64,000 bases of DNA from an uncultured Collinsella sp. (GTDB lineage: Bacteria > Actinomycetota > Coriobacteriia > Coriobacteriales > Coriobacteriaceae), in assembly GCA_937943045.1 (NCBI GenBank), contig CALEBN010000043.1, positions 62,001-126,000 of the forward strand, written 5' to 3'. Numbering within the stretch: the stretch's first letter is position 1; every line of letters starts with the position of its first letter. The notes below the pieces were generated by a model, which ran no database searches, was not told the DNA's origin, and saw nothing but the letters and a program-made list of their open reading frames with translations. Positions 17,572 through 25,669 of the stretch are shown in pieces. The translations under genes were made by a program, and so were the position numbers.

Positions 17572-18318
17572 CTAGGCCTCCTCTACGTTGTCGAGCCCCA
17601 GCTCGGCCAGGCTCACGCCGCGCGGACGCTCCTTGGAGCGACGCTCGAGCCACTGCACCAGCATGGCGAGCGGAAAGCAGATGATGAAGTACATAAGGCA
17701 GCAGACGATGTATCCCTGCAGGTAACCGTATAGACTCACAAAGTTGTCGGAACGGTACATAAGGTCGCCGCCGGCCACAAGCGCCAGTACCGACGTGTTC
17801 TTGACCAGGTTGAGCGCCTGGTTACACAGCGGCGGCAAAATAATCTTGAACGTCTGGGGCAGCACGATGTACCAGTAGGCCTGCGCACGGGTGAAGCCCT
17901 GGCTCTGGGCCGCTTCCATCTGACCGCGCGGAACCGCCTCGATACCGGTGCGGATGACCTCCGAGATGTAGGCCGCGTGATACAGGCCCACGCCCAAGAA
18001 GCCCAGCACGAACGGCGCGATGCGCACCGGCTGGTCGGCACCGGTTATGGCCTGCAAAAACTGCGGACCGGCCATGTACATAAAGAGCACCTGCACGGGC
18101 AACGGGGTGTTCTGGTAAAACTCCACGTACACGCGGCTTATGGCGCGCAGCACGCGCGAGCGAGTGGTAGAGAACACGCCCAGCAGCGTGCCCAGCACCA
18201 GCGACAGCAGCAGACCGGCAACGACCACCTGCAGTGTCACGCCAAAGCCCTCCCAGAAGGGCCCCATGTTTTGAAATGTCGTCGACCAACGGTCGGCGTC
18301 AAATAATCCTTCGAGCAT
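17572..18318 (-). CDS. Amino-acid ABC transporter permease (first)
   Basis: Companion permease of the same importer, 248 residues from the ATG at 18318, which has AAGGAA at four bases. A longer frame reaches 18351 but lacks a ribosome site. The N-terminus FGVTLQVVVAGLLLSLVLGT is the usual first helix, and the coupling loop is GQMEAAQSQGFTRAQAY. About five membrane segments are followed by a charged tail (WLERRSKERPRG). Confidence 0.92.
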   Translation of the reverse strand: MLEGLFDADRWSTTFQNMGPFWEGFGVTLQVVVAGLLLSLVLGTLLGVFSTTRSRVLRAISRVYVEFYQNTPLPVQVLFMYMAGPQFLQAITGADQPVRIAPFVLGFLGVGLYHAAYISEVIRTGIEAVPRGQMEAAQSQGFTRAQAYWYIVLPQTFKIILPPLCNQALNLVKNTSVLALVAGGDLMYRSDNFVSLYGYLQGYIVCCLMYFIICFPLAMLVQWLERRSKERPRGVSLAELGLDNVEEA

Positions 18319-18343
18319 TTGATTCCTTCCTTGGACGATGCGC

Positions 18344-19222
18344 CTATACAAGACCCCAGGTCTTGACCTCTTGGTCGAGCCAGCCGTCGGCCAGGCGATC
18401 GCAAATCACCTGATCGACCACGGCCGAAAGGTCGCAGCCCTTCTTGGTCGCCACGCCGTAGCCCTGCTCGCCAAACTTGACCTCGGGCTGCAACAGCTCA
18501 ACGGTCTCGTTCATGTAACCGGCCAGCGTGGAGCGGTCCATGGCAAAGACGTCGATATTGCCGGCGTCGAGCGAACTCTTGATGATGGGGTAGCCGCTAA
18601 AGGCCCTAAACTCGGGCTTGCAGCTAAAGCCGTTGTCCTTGATCATCTGCTCGATCAGGCTCTGCGTGGTAGCACCCTGGCTCACGCCGATAATCTTGCC
18701 GTCCAGGTCCTCAATCGAGGTAAAACCCGAACGCTTCTTGACCATGAGTCCCACGTAGTCGGTGCGGTACGGCGTCGAGAAATCCCAGCTCTTCTTGCGC
18801 TCGTCGGTAATGGTGTAGGTCGCTGCGACCACGTCGAGTTGGCCGTTATCGATCAGCGGGCCGCGCGTCTTGGGCGTTACATCGGTAAACTCTACAAGCT
18901 CCTGGGCGCGAGCATCCTTGTAGCTCACACCAAAGACGGCAGCGGCGATCTGGTAGCACAAATCGACTTCCATGCCCTCAAAGCGGCCCTTGGCGGTGTC
19001 GTAATAGCCATAGCCGGGAACGTCCTTCTTAACGCCGGCATTCAGATGGCCACGCGACTTGATGGCCGCAAGCTTGGACCCCTTGTCGGAGCCCTCGCCG
19101 CTGGTGGAGTTGCCGCAACCGGTAAGCGCGGTCCCCGTCAGCGCAAGCATGCCGGCGCCAGCCAGCTGCAAAAAGTGACGGCGCGACACGGCCGCCCTCG
19201 TCATATCCGTCATGTCCATCAC
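18344..19222 (-). CDS. Amino-acid ABC transporter substrate-binding lipoprotein
   Basis: Extracellular solute-binding protein family 3, about 292 residues. The N-terminus SRRHFLQLAGAGMLALTGTALTGC combines a Tat-like SRRxFL motif with a lipobox (LTGC). The mature domain shows GRFEGMEVDLCYQIAAAVFG, the YTITDERKKSWDFSTPY signature and GVSQGATTQSLIEQM. Possible starts are GTG 19222, ATG 19219, 19213 or 19204; none has a strong ribosome site, but the gene begins five bases after the ATPase stop, so coupling is likely. Confidence 0.92.
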   Translation of the reverse strand: MMDMTDMTRAAVSRRHFLQLAGAGMLALTGTALTGCGNSTSGEGSDKGSKLAAIKSRGHLNAGVKKDVPGYGYYDTAKGRFEGMEVDLCYQIAAAVFGVSYKDARAQELVEFTDVTPKTRGPLIDNGQLDVVAATYTITDERKKSWDFSTPYRTDYVGLMVKKRSGFTSIEDLDGKIIGVSQGATTQSLIEQMIKDNGFSCKPEFRAFSGYPIIKSSLDAGNIDVFAMDRSTLAGYMNETVELLQPEVKFGEQGYGVATKKGCDLSAVVDQVICDRLADGWLDQEVKTWGLV

Positions 19223-19227
19223 CGCGC

Positions 19228-19959
19228 CTAGTGCAGAATCTTAGACAGGAACTCACGGCAGCGCGGGTTCTCGGGGTTATCGAAGAAGTGCTCAGGCGTG
19301 CCCTCCTCCAGAATGCGGCCGTCCTCCATAAAGATGACGCGGTCGGCCACCTGGCGCGCAAAGCCCATCTCATGCGTCACGCAGATCATGGTGATATCCT
19401 CCTGCGCGAGCTCAATCATAACGTCCAGGACTTCCTGGACCATCTCGGGGTCGAGCGCCGAGGTCGGCTCGTCAAACAGGATGATGGGCTGCTTGGTGCA
19501 CAGGGCACGGGCGATGGCGATGCGCTGCTGCTGACCACCCGAGAGGTTCTGCGGATACTCGCCGGCCTTATGCGCCATGCCGACGCGCTTGAGCGCGGCG
19601 ATGGCGATCTCGGTCGCCTCCTCTTTGCTCTTCTTTTGCAGCTTGATGGGCGCGAGCGTCAGGTTGCCGAGCACCGTCATGTTGGGATACAGGTTGAACT
19701 GCTGAAACACCATGGAACTATACTTGCGAGCCATCTCCAGGTGATTCTTTTTGGTGAGCGGTGTACCGTCGATGACGACCTCGCCCGACGTGGGCTCCTC
19801 CAGATAATCGACGCAACGGATGAGCGTCGACTTACCCGAGCCGGAAGGCCCGATCATTACGAGCTTCTCGCCGCGCTTGACGGTGAGATTGATATCTTTG
19901 AGCACATGCAGGTCGCCAAAGTACTTGTTGAGATGCTTGATCTCGATCATGTCTGCCAT
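19228..19959 (-). CDS. Amino-acid ABC transporter ATP-binding protein
   Basis: Cytoplasmic ATPase of the polar amino-acid importer, 243 residues. It has Walker A GPSGSGKST, Q-loop near VFQQFNLYPN, signature LSGGQQQRIAIARAL, Walker B IILFDEPTSALDPE and the switch His in CVTHEMGFA. EGTPEHFFDNP is characteristic of GlnQ/HisP-type proteins. First gene of the four-gene operon; the ATG follows AAGGGA at four bases. A long palindrome lies upstream. Confidence 0.95.
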   Translation of the reverse strand: MADMIEIKHLNKYFGDLHVLKDINLTVKRGEKLVMIGPSGSGKSTLIRCVDYLEEPTSGEVVIDGTPLTKKNHLEMARKYSSMVFQQFNLYPNMTVLGNLTLAPIKLQKKSKEEATEIAIAALKRVGMAHKAGEYPQNLSGGQQQRIAIARALCTKQPIILFDEPTSALDPEMVQEVLDVMIELAQEDITMICVTHEMGFARQVADRVIFMEDGRILEEGTPEHFFDNPENPRCREFLSKILH

Positions 19960-20065
19960 GAATGTCCCTTCCCTGCGTTTACACGAGTTGAACTATTGTA
20001 CGGAAAGAACCACGTTTCCGCAGCCCACACTACATTCCCGTAAAGAACCCGCAACCTTCCACCCA

Positions 20066-20132
20066 CTCATTGGGGACAGGCTTAAATGAGTACCCGCTCA
20101 TTGGGCACTCATTTAAGTCTGTCCCCAATGAG
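20066..20132. repeat. GGGGACAGG palindrome, 26-base arms
   Basis: 20066-20091 and 20107-20132 pair with one mismatch. The arms start ctcattggggacagg, so both carry the motif. It lies between the ABC operon promoter side and the yqeY terminator. Confidence 0.88.
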
Positions 20133-20142
20133 CACCGCCCAG

Positions 20143-20178
20143 CAAAAAAGGGGCGCGACCGCAATGGCCACGCCCCCT
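20143..20178 (-). terminator. Terminator after yqeY
   Basis: On the minus strand a GC stem (ggggcgtggcc / ggtcgcgcccc) is followed by TTTTTT. It ends the foldase-yqeY unit. Confidence 0.75.
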
Positions 20179-20205
20179 CAACATCAACTATATGCCGCTC
20201 GGCCC

Positions 20206-20649
20206 CTACGCGAGCTTTGCGCCGACGATCTTTGCCGCTGCCGGTTTATCGAAGTTGCCGCCGGTGGCCTTGCCGAGTGCTCCCATGACCTGGCCCATCT
20301 GCTTCTTGGACGTGGCGCCCAGCTCGGCAATGACCTGCTCGATCAGAGCCTCGAGCTCCTCGCCCGAAACCTGCGCGGGCAGCAGGCTCTCCAGGATCTT
20401 GACCTGCTCGGTCAGGTTGTCGGTACGCTCCTGGTCGGTACCGGCCTTAATGGACATCTCCAGCGTCTCGCTCGTCTGCTTAATCAGACGCTTGATCATA
20501 CTGTTGACGTCTTCCTCGGTCACGTCGCGGCGCTCGTTAACCTCGATATTCTTCACCTCGGCCTTGACCTGGCGAATGATAGACAGGCGAACCTTGTCCT
20601 TGGCCTTCATGGCCGCAATCATTTCCTTCTGCAGCTCTTCGTTGGTCAT
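20206..20649 (-). CDS. yqeY: GatB/YqeY domain protein
   Basis: A 147-residue YqeY-family protein, resembling the tRNA-binding tail of the amidotransferase GatB. Features: NEELQKEMIAAMKAKDKVRLSIIRQVKAE, the acidic ERRDVTEEDVNSMIKRLIKQ, and the C-terminal GQVMGALGKATGGNFDKPAAAKIVGAKL-type signature that closes family members. The ATG at 20649 has GGAGG at eight bases; a TTG two codons earlier is too close to it. It lies downstream of the PpiC foldase gene. The cellular role is not established. Confidence 0.93.
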   Translation of the reverse strand: MTNEELQKEMIAAMKAKDKVRLSIIRQVKAEVKNIEVNERRDVTEEDVNSMIKRLIKQTSETLEMSIKAGTDQERTDNLTEQVKILESLLPAQVSGEELEALIEQVIAELGATSKKQMGQVMGALGKATGGNFDKPAAAKIVGAKLA

Positions 20650-20703
20650 CTGCAAATCCTCCTCAATAGTGTGGGCGGCACTCGCGCGAGCACCGTCCCA
20701 TGA

Positions 20704-21924
20704 TTACTCAGTCGTCGACGAATTGTCGGTCGAGCTCTTGGTGACGCCCTTCAGGCTGACGTTGTACGGTACGTCCTTGGGCATGGGGTTGACGGTGATG
20801 TCGGCGTCCTTCTTGTACTGTTCCAGCCACTCGCTGTATGCAGTGCTGGCCGCCTGCGTCTTCACCACGTTGGAAATATACTTCTTGATGTCCTTGGGTA
20901 CCTGCTTGATGTCATCGACCTGGCTATCGACATGGAAGTAGTCGGTGCACTTGATGACGTGGTAACCGTACGTCGACTCGATCACGTCGCTCACATCGCC
21001 CTTGTTGAGTCCCTCGAGCGCCGCCTGGTAGCTGTCGACGAAGGTGGTGAGCTTGTCCCAGCCCACATCGCCCTTCTTCTCCTTGGAGCCGGTGTCGTCG
21101 GAATACTGCTTCACGGCGTCCTCAAAGCTCAGTTCGCCGGAGTTGATTTTGTCCAGGCACTCCTGCGCCTTGGCCTTGGCGGCGGCCTTGTCCTCGTCAG
21201 ATGCGTCGGAATCAACCTTGATCAGGATGTTCGACGAGCGGCGGGCATCGTTGTAGTTAGACAGGTTCTCGTTGATGTAATCGACGATCTCACTGTCCTT
21301 GGGCTTACTGGTGGGCGCCACGGCGTCCTTAAGCTTTTGCTGTGCCAGGTTCTCCTTGAGCGAGTCCTTGTAGGTGTCCTCGGTATAGCCGTAGGTCTTA
21401 AGGGTCTTCTTAAAGGCCTTGGCACCGCCCGCGCTCTTGCACGCGTCCTTCCATGCCTTCTCGACCTCCTCGTCCGACACCGTCACGCCGTTTTCCTTCT
21501 GCGCCTGCTGGAGCAGAATCTGCTGCGTGTAGGAATCGATGAGCTGCTTGCGGTACTTTTTGGGCGTCAGGTCGTTGTCGACCAGATACTGCGCCCAGTC
21601 CTTGTCCTTGGTGTAACCGTAGGACGTGCGCATGCTCATGATCTGCTTGGTCAGGGTGTCCTCGGTGAGGTTGGTGCCGTTGATGGTGGCGGCGACACCG
21701 CCGGTAAGCTTGTAGCTCGAGGTATCCTCTGCCTGCGACATGAGACCGGAGCATGCCATGGCCGAGACGGAAAGCAGCATTGCCAGCACGCCGATAACCA
21801 CCAGGACGATCTTGACGGTCTTAGACACGTACGTCTTGCGCTGCTTCTTACGAGAGCTGGAGGCAGCGCGAGCCTGCTGCTCGGGCGTCGGCGCGGCCTC
21901 GGAGTTCTTTTTCTTGTTTGCCAT
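20704..21924 (-). CDS. PpiC-type peptidyl-prolyl isomerase, membrane foldase
   Basis: A 406-residue extracytoplasmic foldase. A 35-residue basic cytoplasmic segment is followed by the hydrophobic VKIVLVVIGVLAMLLSVSAMAC, which could be a membrane anchor or an imperfect lipoprotein signal (Cys after AMA). A SurA-like N-terminal domain (LTEDTLTKQIMSM, VSDEEVEKAW) precedes a parvulin domain: RRSSNILIKV, then GDVGWDKLTTF, then STYGYHVIKC. A Ser/Thr-rich tail ends it. It resembles PrsA-type proteins that help fold secreted proteins. The ATG follows AAAGG at six bases. Confidence 0.88.
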   Translation of the reverse strand: MANKKKNSEAAPTPEQQARAASSSRKKQRKTYVSKTVKIVLVVIGVLAMLLSVSAMACSGLMSQAEDTSSYKLTGGVAATINGTNLTEDTLTKQIMSMRTSYGYTKDKDWAQYLVDNDLTPKKYRKQLIDSYTQQILLQQAQKENGVTVSDEEVEKAWKDACKSAGGAKAFKKTLKTYGYTEDTYKDSLKENLAQQKLKDAVAPTSKPKDSEIVDYINENLSNYNDARRSSNILIKVDSDASDEDKAAAKAKAQECLDKINSGELSFEDAVKQYSDDTGSKEKKGDVGWDKLTTFVDSYQAALEGLNKGDVSDVIESTYGYHVIKCTDYFHVDSQVDDIKQVPKDIKKYISNVVKTQAASTAYSEWLEQYKKDADITVNPMPKDVPYNVSLKGVTKSSTDNSSTTE

Positions 21925-22000
21925 AGTTGGCCTTTCGCATCACGAATCGAACAAACGCCATTGTGTCACAACGCGGACCCCGCGACACACCTGGCACATG

Positions 22001-22110
22001 GGGGACAAGTTAATCTGCACCATTTTGGTGCAAAGGGGACAGCTCTGGCAGCTGGCAGTTAGGGACATTCCTTTTCTGCCGGCAGTTAGGGACCGTCCCC
22101 AGGCGCCGGC
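22001..22110. repeat. Degenerate cluster of GGGAC-motif repeats
   Basis: Four copies of a GGGAC motif on the plus strand (gggggacaag, ggggacagct, tagggacatt, tagggaccgt). Two of them are inside ggcagttagggac, and the cluster ends in gtcccc. Small pairings such as tgcaccattttggtgca are present but no single long palindrome. It looks like decayed or tandem members of the GGGGACAG family. Confidence 0.55.
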
Positions 22111-22121
22111 TTAGCTCCACC

Positions 22122-22589
22122 TTAGAAGTGGCGGCGGATGGCGTCGACCATGCCTTGGCACGTGGTCTGGCCGAGCACATCGGCTGCAGCATCGGCATCC
22201 ATAAAGATATTCATAAGCGCTTGCAGGGCCTCGACCTGGCCGCCCGGCTCGGCAATGCCCAAATTGATGATGACCCGCGCCGGCACGGGGGCGCCCATGC
22301 CCGCCATAGCATTGAACGTCACGGGTGCCGCGGGCTTTACCACCGCGATATAGGGCTTAGCCACAAACCCCGGATCGGTATGCGGGATGGCGATGTTAGC
22401 CGCCGGCATGGCAAGGCCCGTGGGATAGGCATTCTCGCGCGTGAGGACGGCATCGAGCCAACCGGACGCAATGTAGCCGCGTGGTGCAAGCTCGCCCTCG
22501 AGCCGCGCAAACACCTCATCCGGCGTCGCGCATTCCCAATCAAAAAACACTAGCTCAGGCGAGAATAGCATCTCGGCGTTATCCGCCAT
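22122..22589 (-). CDS. PTS sugar transporter subunit IIA (fructose/galactitol type)
   Basis: A 155-residue IIA domain that accepts phosphate from HPr. The phosphorylation motif is AIPHTD with His-70. Other family features are the hydrophobic FMDADAAADVLGQ helix and VIINLGIAEPGGQVEALQ. The start at 22589 has GGAGG at five bases; a longer frame upstream lacks one. No IIB or IIC of this type is nearby, so it is either an orphan IIA or a PtsN-like regulatory protein. It cannot be the normal IIA of the mannose-family PTS at 34-36 kb, which belongs to another fold. Confidence 0.82.
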   Translation of the reverse strand: MADNAEMLFSPELVFFDWECATPDEVFARLEGELAPRGYIASGWLDAVLTRENAYPTGLAMPAANIAIPHTDPGFVAKPYIAVVKPAAPVTFNAMAGMGAPVPARVIINLGIAEPGGQVEALQALMNIFMDADAAADVLGQTTCQGMVDAIRRHF

Positions 22590-22654
22590 ACCGTCCTCCA
22601 AAGTTGCATGAGGTTCACAATGTCCCATATGATAGCGAAACGAGGCAGGCAAGG

Positions 22655-23122
22655 TTAGTCGAGGATTCCAATCATATCGAGTGCGCGGGCAGGCGTCAGG
22701 CAAACTTCGGGCATCGCCTCCAGCATGCGCCGGTCACTCGTGACCACGTAGTCAACATCTGACGTCTCGCCCGAAGCGACGATGAGGTTGTCTTCAAAAT
22801 CCGGCATGCGCTTGCCAAGCATGCGCGCCATCTCGCACTCTGCCAACGAAAGCGGAGAGGCGGTTGCCACCTGCATCATATGCTCAATGCAGGCCCATGA
22901 CGCCGAGGCAAACGACACGTTAACCCCATTCACATTCCGCCGGGCTAGTCGCCGAGGCAAAATATAGAACACGTCCTTTGCCGTCGTTGGCGCATACAGA
23001 AGGTCGATCTTTCCTGCCTCGGCCAGTTCAACCAATCTCTTCGCTTCGTCGAACGCCCCCTCTTGCAGGTAATAATCGAGCCAAACGTTGGTATCTACCA
23101 AGAGATGCTTTGCCCCAATCAT
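22655..23122 (-). CDS. PIN-domain protein, probable toxin
   Basis: A 155-residue PIN ribonuclease-like protein. Acidic metal-binding residues are visible in LLVDTNVWLDYYL, in the middle (SLAECEMARML), in PDFEDNLIVAS and in VVTSDRRML. Start at 23122: ATG overlaps the upstream gene's stop as ATGA, classical coupling for an antitoxin-toxin pair. In such pairs the PIN protein cleaves RNA. A TTG at 23128 is also in frame but less likely. Confidence 0.85.
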   Translation of the reverse strand: MIGAKHLLVDTNVWLDYYLQEGAFDEAKRLVELAEAGKIDLLYAPTTAKDVFYILPRRLARRNVNGVNVSFASASWACIEHMMQVATASPLSLAECEMARMLGKRMPDFEDNLIVASGETSDVDYVVTSDRRMLEAMPEVCLTPARALDMIGILD

Positions 23123-23463
23123 CGGCAATTCGCCTCAATGTCAGCAATCATCGCTTCATACATATCATCTCGTACGGCATCCCAGTCTTCCGCAGATGAT
23201 CCAGCCGGCGCAAAATCCGAAGCACTTAGCCCCAACGAAGAAAAAGCTAGGCCACACCCCTGCTCGGCTAGACTCTCCGCACGGGGCGCCTCGCGCTTAT
23301 CCGCCACCATAAATCCCGGCAACGTTTGATGCTCGACGAGATAAGCCCAAAGCGCACGAATGGCATCGCTCGGCCCCAATCCATTGCGAGTTAGGACTGC
23401 ATCGCCACCAGCTTTGAGCATAGGGTCGATTCGCGTGTTGAGCTGCACCGTTGCTGTACCCAT
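23119..23463 (-). CDS. RelB/DinJ-like antitoxin
   Basis: A 114-residue protein whose first 50 residues match the RelB/DinJ ribbon-helix-helix pattern: VQLNTRIDPMLK, then a GLGPSDAIRALWAYLVEHQTLP-type segment. The rest is acidic and Ala-rich, as expected for a toxin-neutralising tail. GAGGAG lies five bases before the ATG. The stop overlaps the PIN gene. RelB-type antitoxins normally pair with RelE toxins, so this partner is unusual. Confidence 0.8.
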   Translation of the reverse strand: MGTATVQLNTRIDPMLKAGGDAVLTRNGLGPSDAIRALWAYLVEHQTLPGFMVADKREAPRAESLAEQGCGLAFSSLGLSASDFAPAGSSAEDWDAVRDDMYEAMIADIEANCR

Positions 23464-23611
23464 AGCGGCTCCTCTCTACTTGCTAGCAGTATAGCAGACC
23501 TAAAAGGCCACGTAAAAGGGCCCACCCACACGCGGACGAGGCCCTATCGGATTTCTTGGGATGGAAATGACACCCGTCACGTTATCCAGGATCCGAAATC
23601 GAAGAAGTAAT

Positions 23612-23664
23612 AAAGGCTGATTGGGGCACAGGTGATTCCATATGCCCCAATCAGCCTTTTTGAT
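23612..23664. terminator. Bidirectional terminator after purN
   Basis: aaaggctgattggggca (23612-23628) pairs perfectly with 23643-23659. T-rich tracts follow on both strands (TTTTTGAT on plus, TTTATTACTT on minus). The rest of 23464-23698 holds only the antitoxin promoter region and a weak gggcc/ggccc pairing near 23518-23545. Confidence 0.85.
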
Positions 23665-23698
23665 AGTTTACGTTGTAAGGAAAACCAAGCGAATCCTT

Positions 23699-24406
23699 TT
23701 ACGCACAATGACGCGGTGCATCAATTGCCACTTTGCCGCTCTCCAGCACGTGGACGCGGCCGTCGGCGAGCATCTGAACAACCTCGGGATACAGCACATG
23801 CTCAATCGCGTGGATGTGCTCCTCGAGCGTGTCGACATCCCAACCTTCCTCGACAGCCAGCGCGCGCTGGGCGATGATGGGGCCGTTGTCGTAAATCTCG
23901 TTGACGAAATGTACGGTCACACCAGTTACCTTGACGCCGCGCGCAAAGGCATCGTCGATCGCATGCGCGCCGGTAAAGCTCGGCAGCAGCGCCGGATGCA
24001 AGTTGACCACGCGGTTGGGAAACGCCGCTAGCAGAGGCGTGTGCACCATGCGCATATAGCCAGCCATCACCACGTACTCGCAGCCGCGCTCGAGCAGCTC
24101 GTGCGCGATGATCTCGTCAGCGGCGATGGGATCGGCATAGACATCCTTGGACAGCGTAAGCGTCTGGATGCCCGCGCGCTCAGCACGCTGCAGGCCCTTG
24201 GCCGAAGGACGGCTCGACACCACGAGCTCAATCGAGGCATTGAGCTTGCCGGCGGCAATCAGGTCGATCAGCGCCTGCAGATTGGTACCGGAGCCGCTGA
24301 TGAGCACACCGATCTTGAGCGGCTCAGCCGTATCGGTGTCAGTCGGACGAGTATAGGGCACAAAGTCCAGGCCCTCGGCGGCAGCCATCTGCTCGTTAGC
24401 GCTCAT
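23699..24406 (-). CDS. purN: Phosphoribosylglycinamide formyltransferase
   Basis: Third step of purine synthesis: transfers formyl from 10-formyl-THF to GAR. At 235 residues it is longer than usual because of a ~30-residue N-terminal extension before KIGVLISGSGTNLQALID. Core motifs: VMAGYMRMV, NLHPALLPSF (catalytic Asn-x-His), and VTVHFVNEIYDNGPIIAQ with the conserved Asp. The gene overlaps the end of purM by eleven bases, hence one transcript with purM. Confidence 0.95.
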   Translation of the reverse strand: MSANEQMAAAEGLDFVPYTRPTDTDTAEPLKIGVLISGSGTNLQALIDLIAAGKLNASIELVVSSRPSAKGLQRAERAGIQTLTLSKDVYADPIAADEIIAHELLERGCEYVVMAGYMRMVHTPLLAAFPNRVVNLHPALLPSFTGAHAIDDAFARGVKVTGVTVHFVNEIYDNGPIIAQRALAVEEGWDVDTLEEHIHAIEHVLYPEVVQMLADGRVHVLESGKVAIDAPRHCA

Positions 24407-25499
24407 CGGAGTACACGACCTTACCGGAACCCTCGACGCACTCGCCCACGCGGAACGGCTTCTCGCCCAGCGCGACCAGGGCCTCGGTAACCGCAGCCTC
24501 GTCCTCGGGGGCGACGATCAGGCACAGGCCGACGCCCATGTTGAAAGTCTTGCATGCCTCGTTGGGCGCGAGCTCGGCCTGGCGCGACACGTAGGTGATG
24601 ACGGGCGGAACGTCCCAACCCATCTCGGCGCCGTTGCGGGTGACCACGGCGTCGACGTCGTCGGCAAGCGCGCGGTTGAGGTTCTCGGTGATGCCGCCGC
24701 CGGTGATGTGGGCAATGGCGTGCACCGGAGCGCCACCGCGCAGCAGCTCAAGAACCGGCTTGACGTAGATGCGCGTGGGGGCCAGCAGAGCGTCGGCCAG
24801 CGATGCGCCGCCGAGCTCCTCGAGCGGGCGGCTCAGCTCCTCGGCCTTAGCAGCGGCCTCGGGCGTGCCCGGCTTGATGCCGTCGACGCCGATGACCTTA
24901 CGCACCAGCGAGTAGCCGTTGGAGTGCACGCCGGTAGAAGGCAGGCCCAGAATCACGTCGCCGGGGCGGACGTTCGCGGGGTCGAGCATCTTGGGACGGT
25001 CGACGACGCCCACGGTAAAGCCGGCGAGGTCGTAGTCGGCGGGAGCCATAACGCCGGGGTGCTCGGCCATCTCGCCGCCCACGAGCGCGCAGCCCGCGAG
25101 CTTGCAGCCGTCGGCCACGCCCTTGATGATCTTTGCCATGTGCTCGGCCTCGATGTGGCCGATGGCAACGTAGTCCAGGAAGAACAGCGGCTCGGCGCCC
25201 GATGCCAAGATGTCGTTGACGCACATGGCGACCAGGTCCTGGCCCACCGTCTCGTGACGGTCCATGATCTGGGCGAGCACGAGCTTGGTGCCCACGCCGT
25301 CGGTACCGCTGATCAGGATCGGGTCTTCCATATCCTTAAGCGCGGCGGCCGAGAACAGGCCGCCAAAGCCACCGATACCGCCGATGACCTCGGGGCGGTT
25401 GGTGTCCTTAACCATTTGCTTAATAGCGTCGACGGCGCGGCCGCCCTCGGCGGTATCGACGCCGGCATCCTCATACGTCACATGCTTGCTGTCGCTCAT
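24396..25499 (-). CDS. purM: Phosphoribosylformylglycinamidine cyclo-ligase
   Basis: Makes AIR from FGAM with ATP. The 367-residue protein has YEDAGVDTAEGGRAVD at the N-terminus, IGGFGGLF, the GTDGVGTKL phosphate loop, NDILASGAEPLFFLDY, GGEMAEHPG and the C-terminal HITGGGITENLNRAL, all typical of PurM. Length is slightly above the usual 345. It is downstream of purF with a 170-base gap containing a repeat, and overlaps purN. Confidence 0.97.
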   Translation of the reverse strand: MSDSKHVTYEDAGVDTAEGGRAVDAIKQMVKDTNRPEVIGGIGGFGGLFSAAALKDMEDPILISGTDGVGTKLVLAQIMDRHETVGQDLVAMCVNDILASGAEPLFFLDYVAIGHIEAEHMAKIIKGVADGCKLAGCALVGGEMAEHPGVMAPADYDLAGFTVGVVDRPKMLDPANVRPGDVILGLPSTGVHSNGYSLVRKVIGVDGIKPGTPEAAAKAEELSRPLEELGGASLADALLAPTRIYVKPVLELLRGGAPVHAIAHITGGGITENLNRALADDVDAVVTRNGAEMGWDVPPVITYVSRQAELAPNEACKTFNMGVGLCLIVAPEDEAAVTEALVALGEKPFRVGECVEGSGKVVYSDER

Positions 25500-25611
25500 C
25501 TGAGCCTTCCTCTCCCACTACTGCTTGACGCGCAGACGCCAAACAGTGCTCATAGTTGTCCTCGATTCGGCGCACATTCTGGCAACGCGCGCCGATCAAT
25601 CAACAAAACAG

Positions 25612-25669
25612 CAGGTAAAACCTACCATAATAAACCTGTCCCTAAATGGCATGTCCCTGAATGGCAGGT
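25612..25669. repeat. GGGACAGG repeat, second copy of the 9.6 kb element
   Basis: Bases 25612-25649 are the reverse complement of 9579-9616 with 35 of 38 matches. A further half-unit (ggcatgtccctgaatggcag) follows, so two GGGACA units are in tandem on the minus strand. It abuts the purF stop codon. Confidence 0.8.

Noticed and set aside
22122..22589. IIA partner of the mannose-family PTS
   Set aside because: Its AIPHTD motif places it in the fructose/galactitol fold, and it lies 12 kb away.
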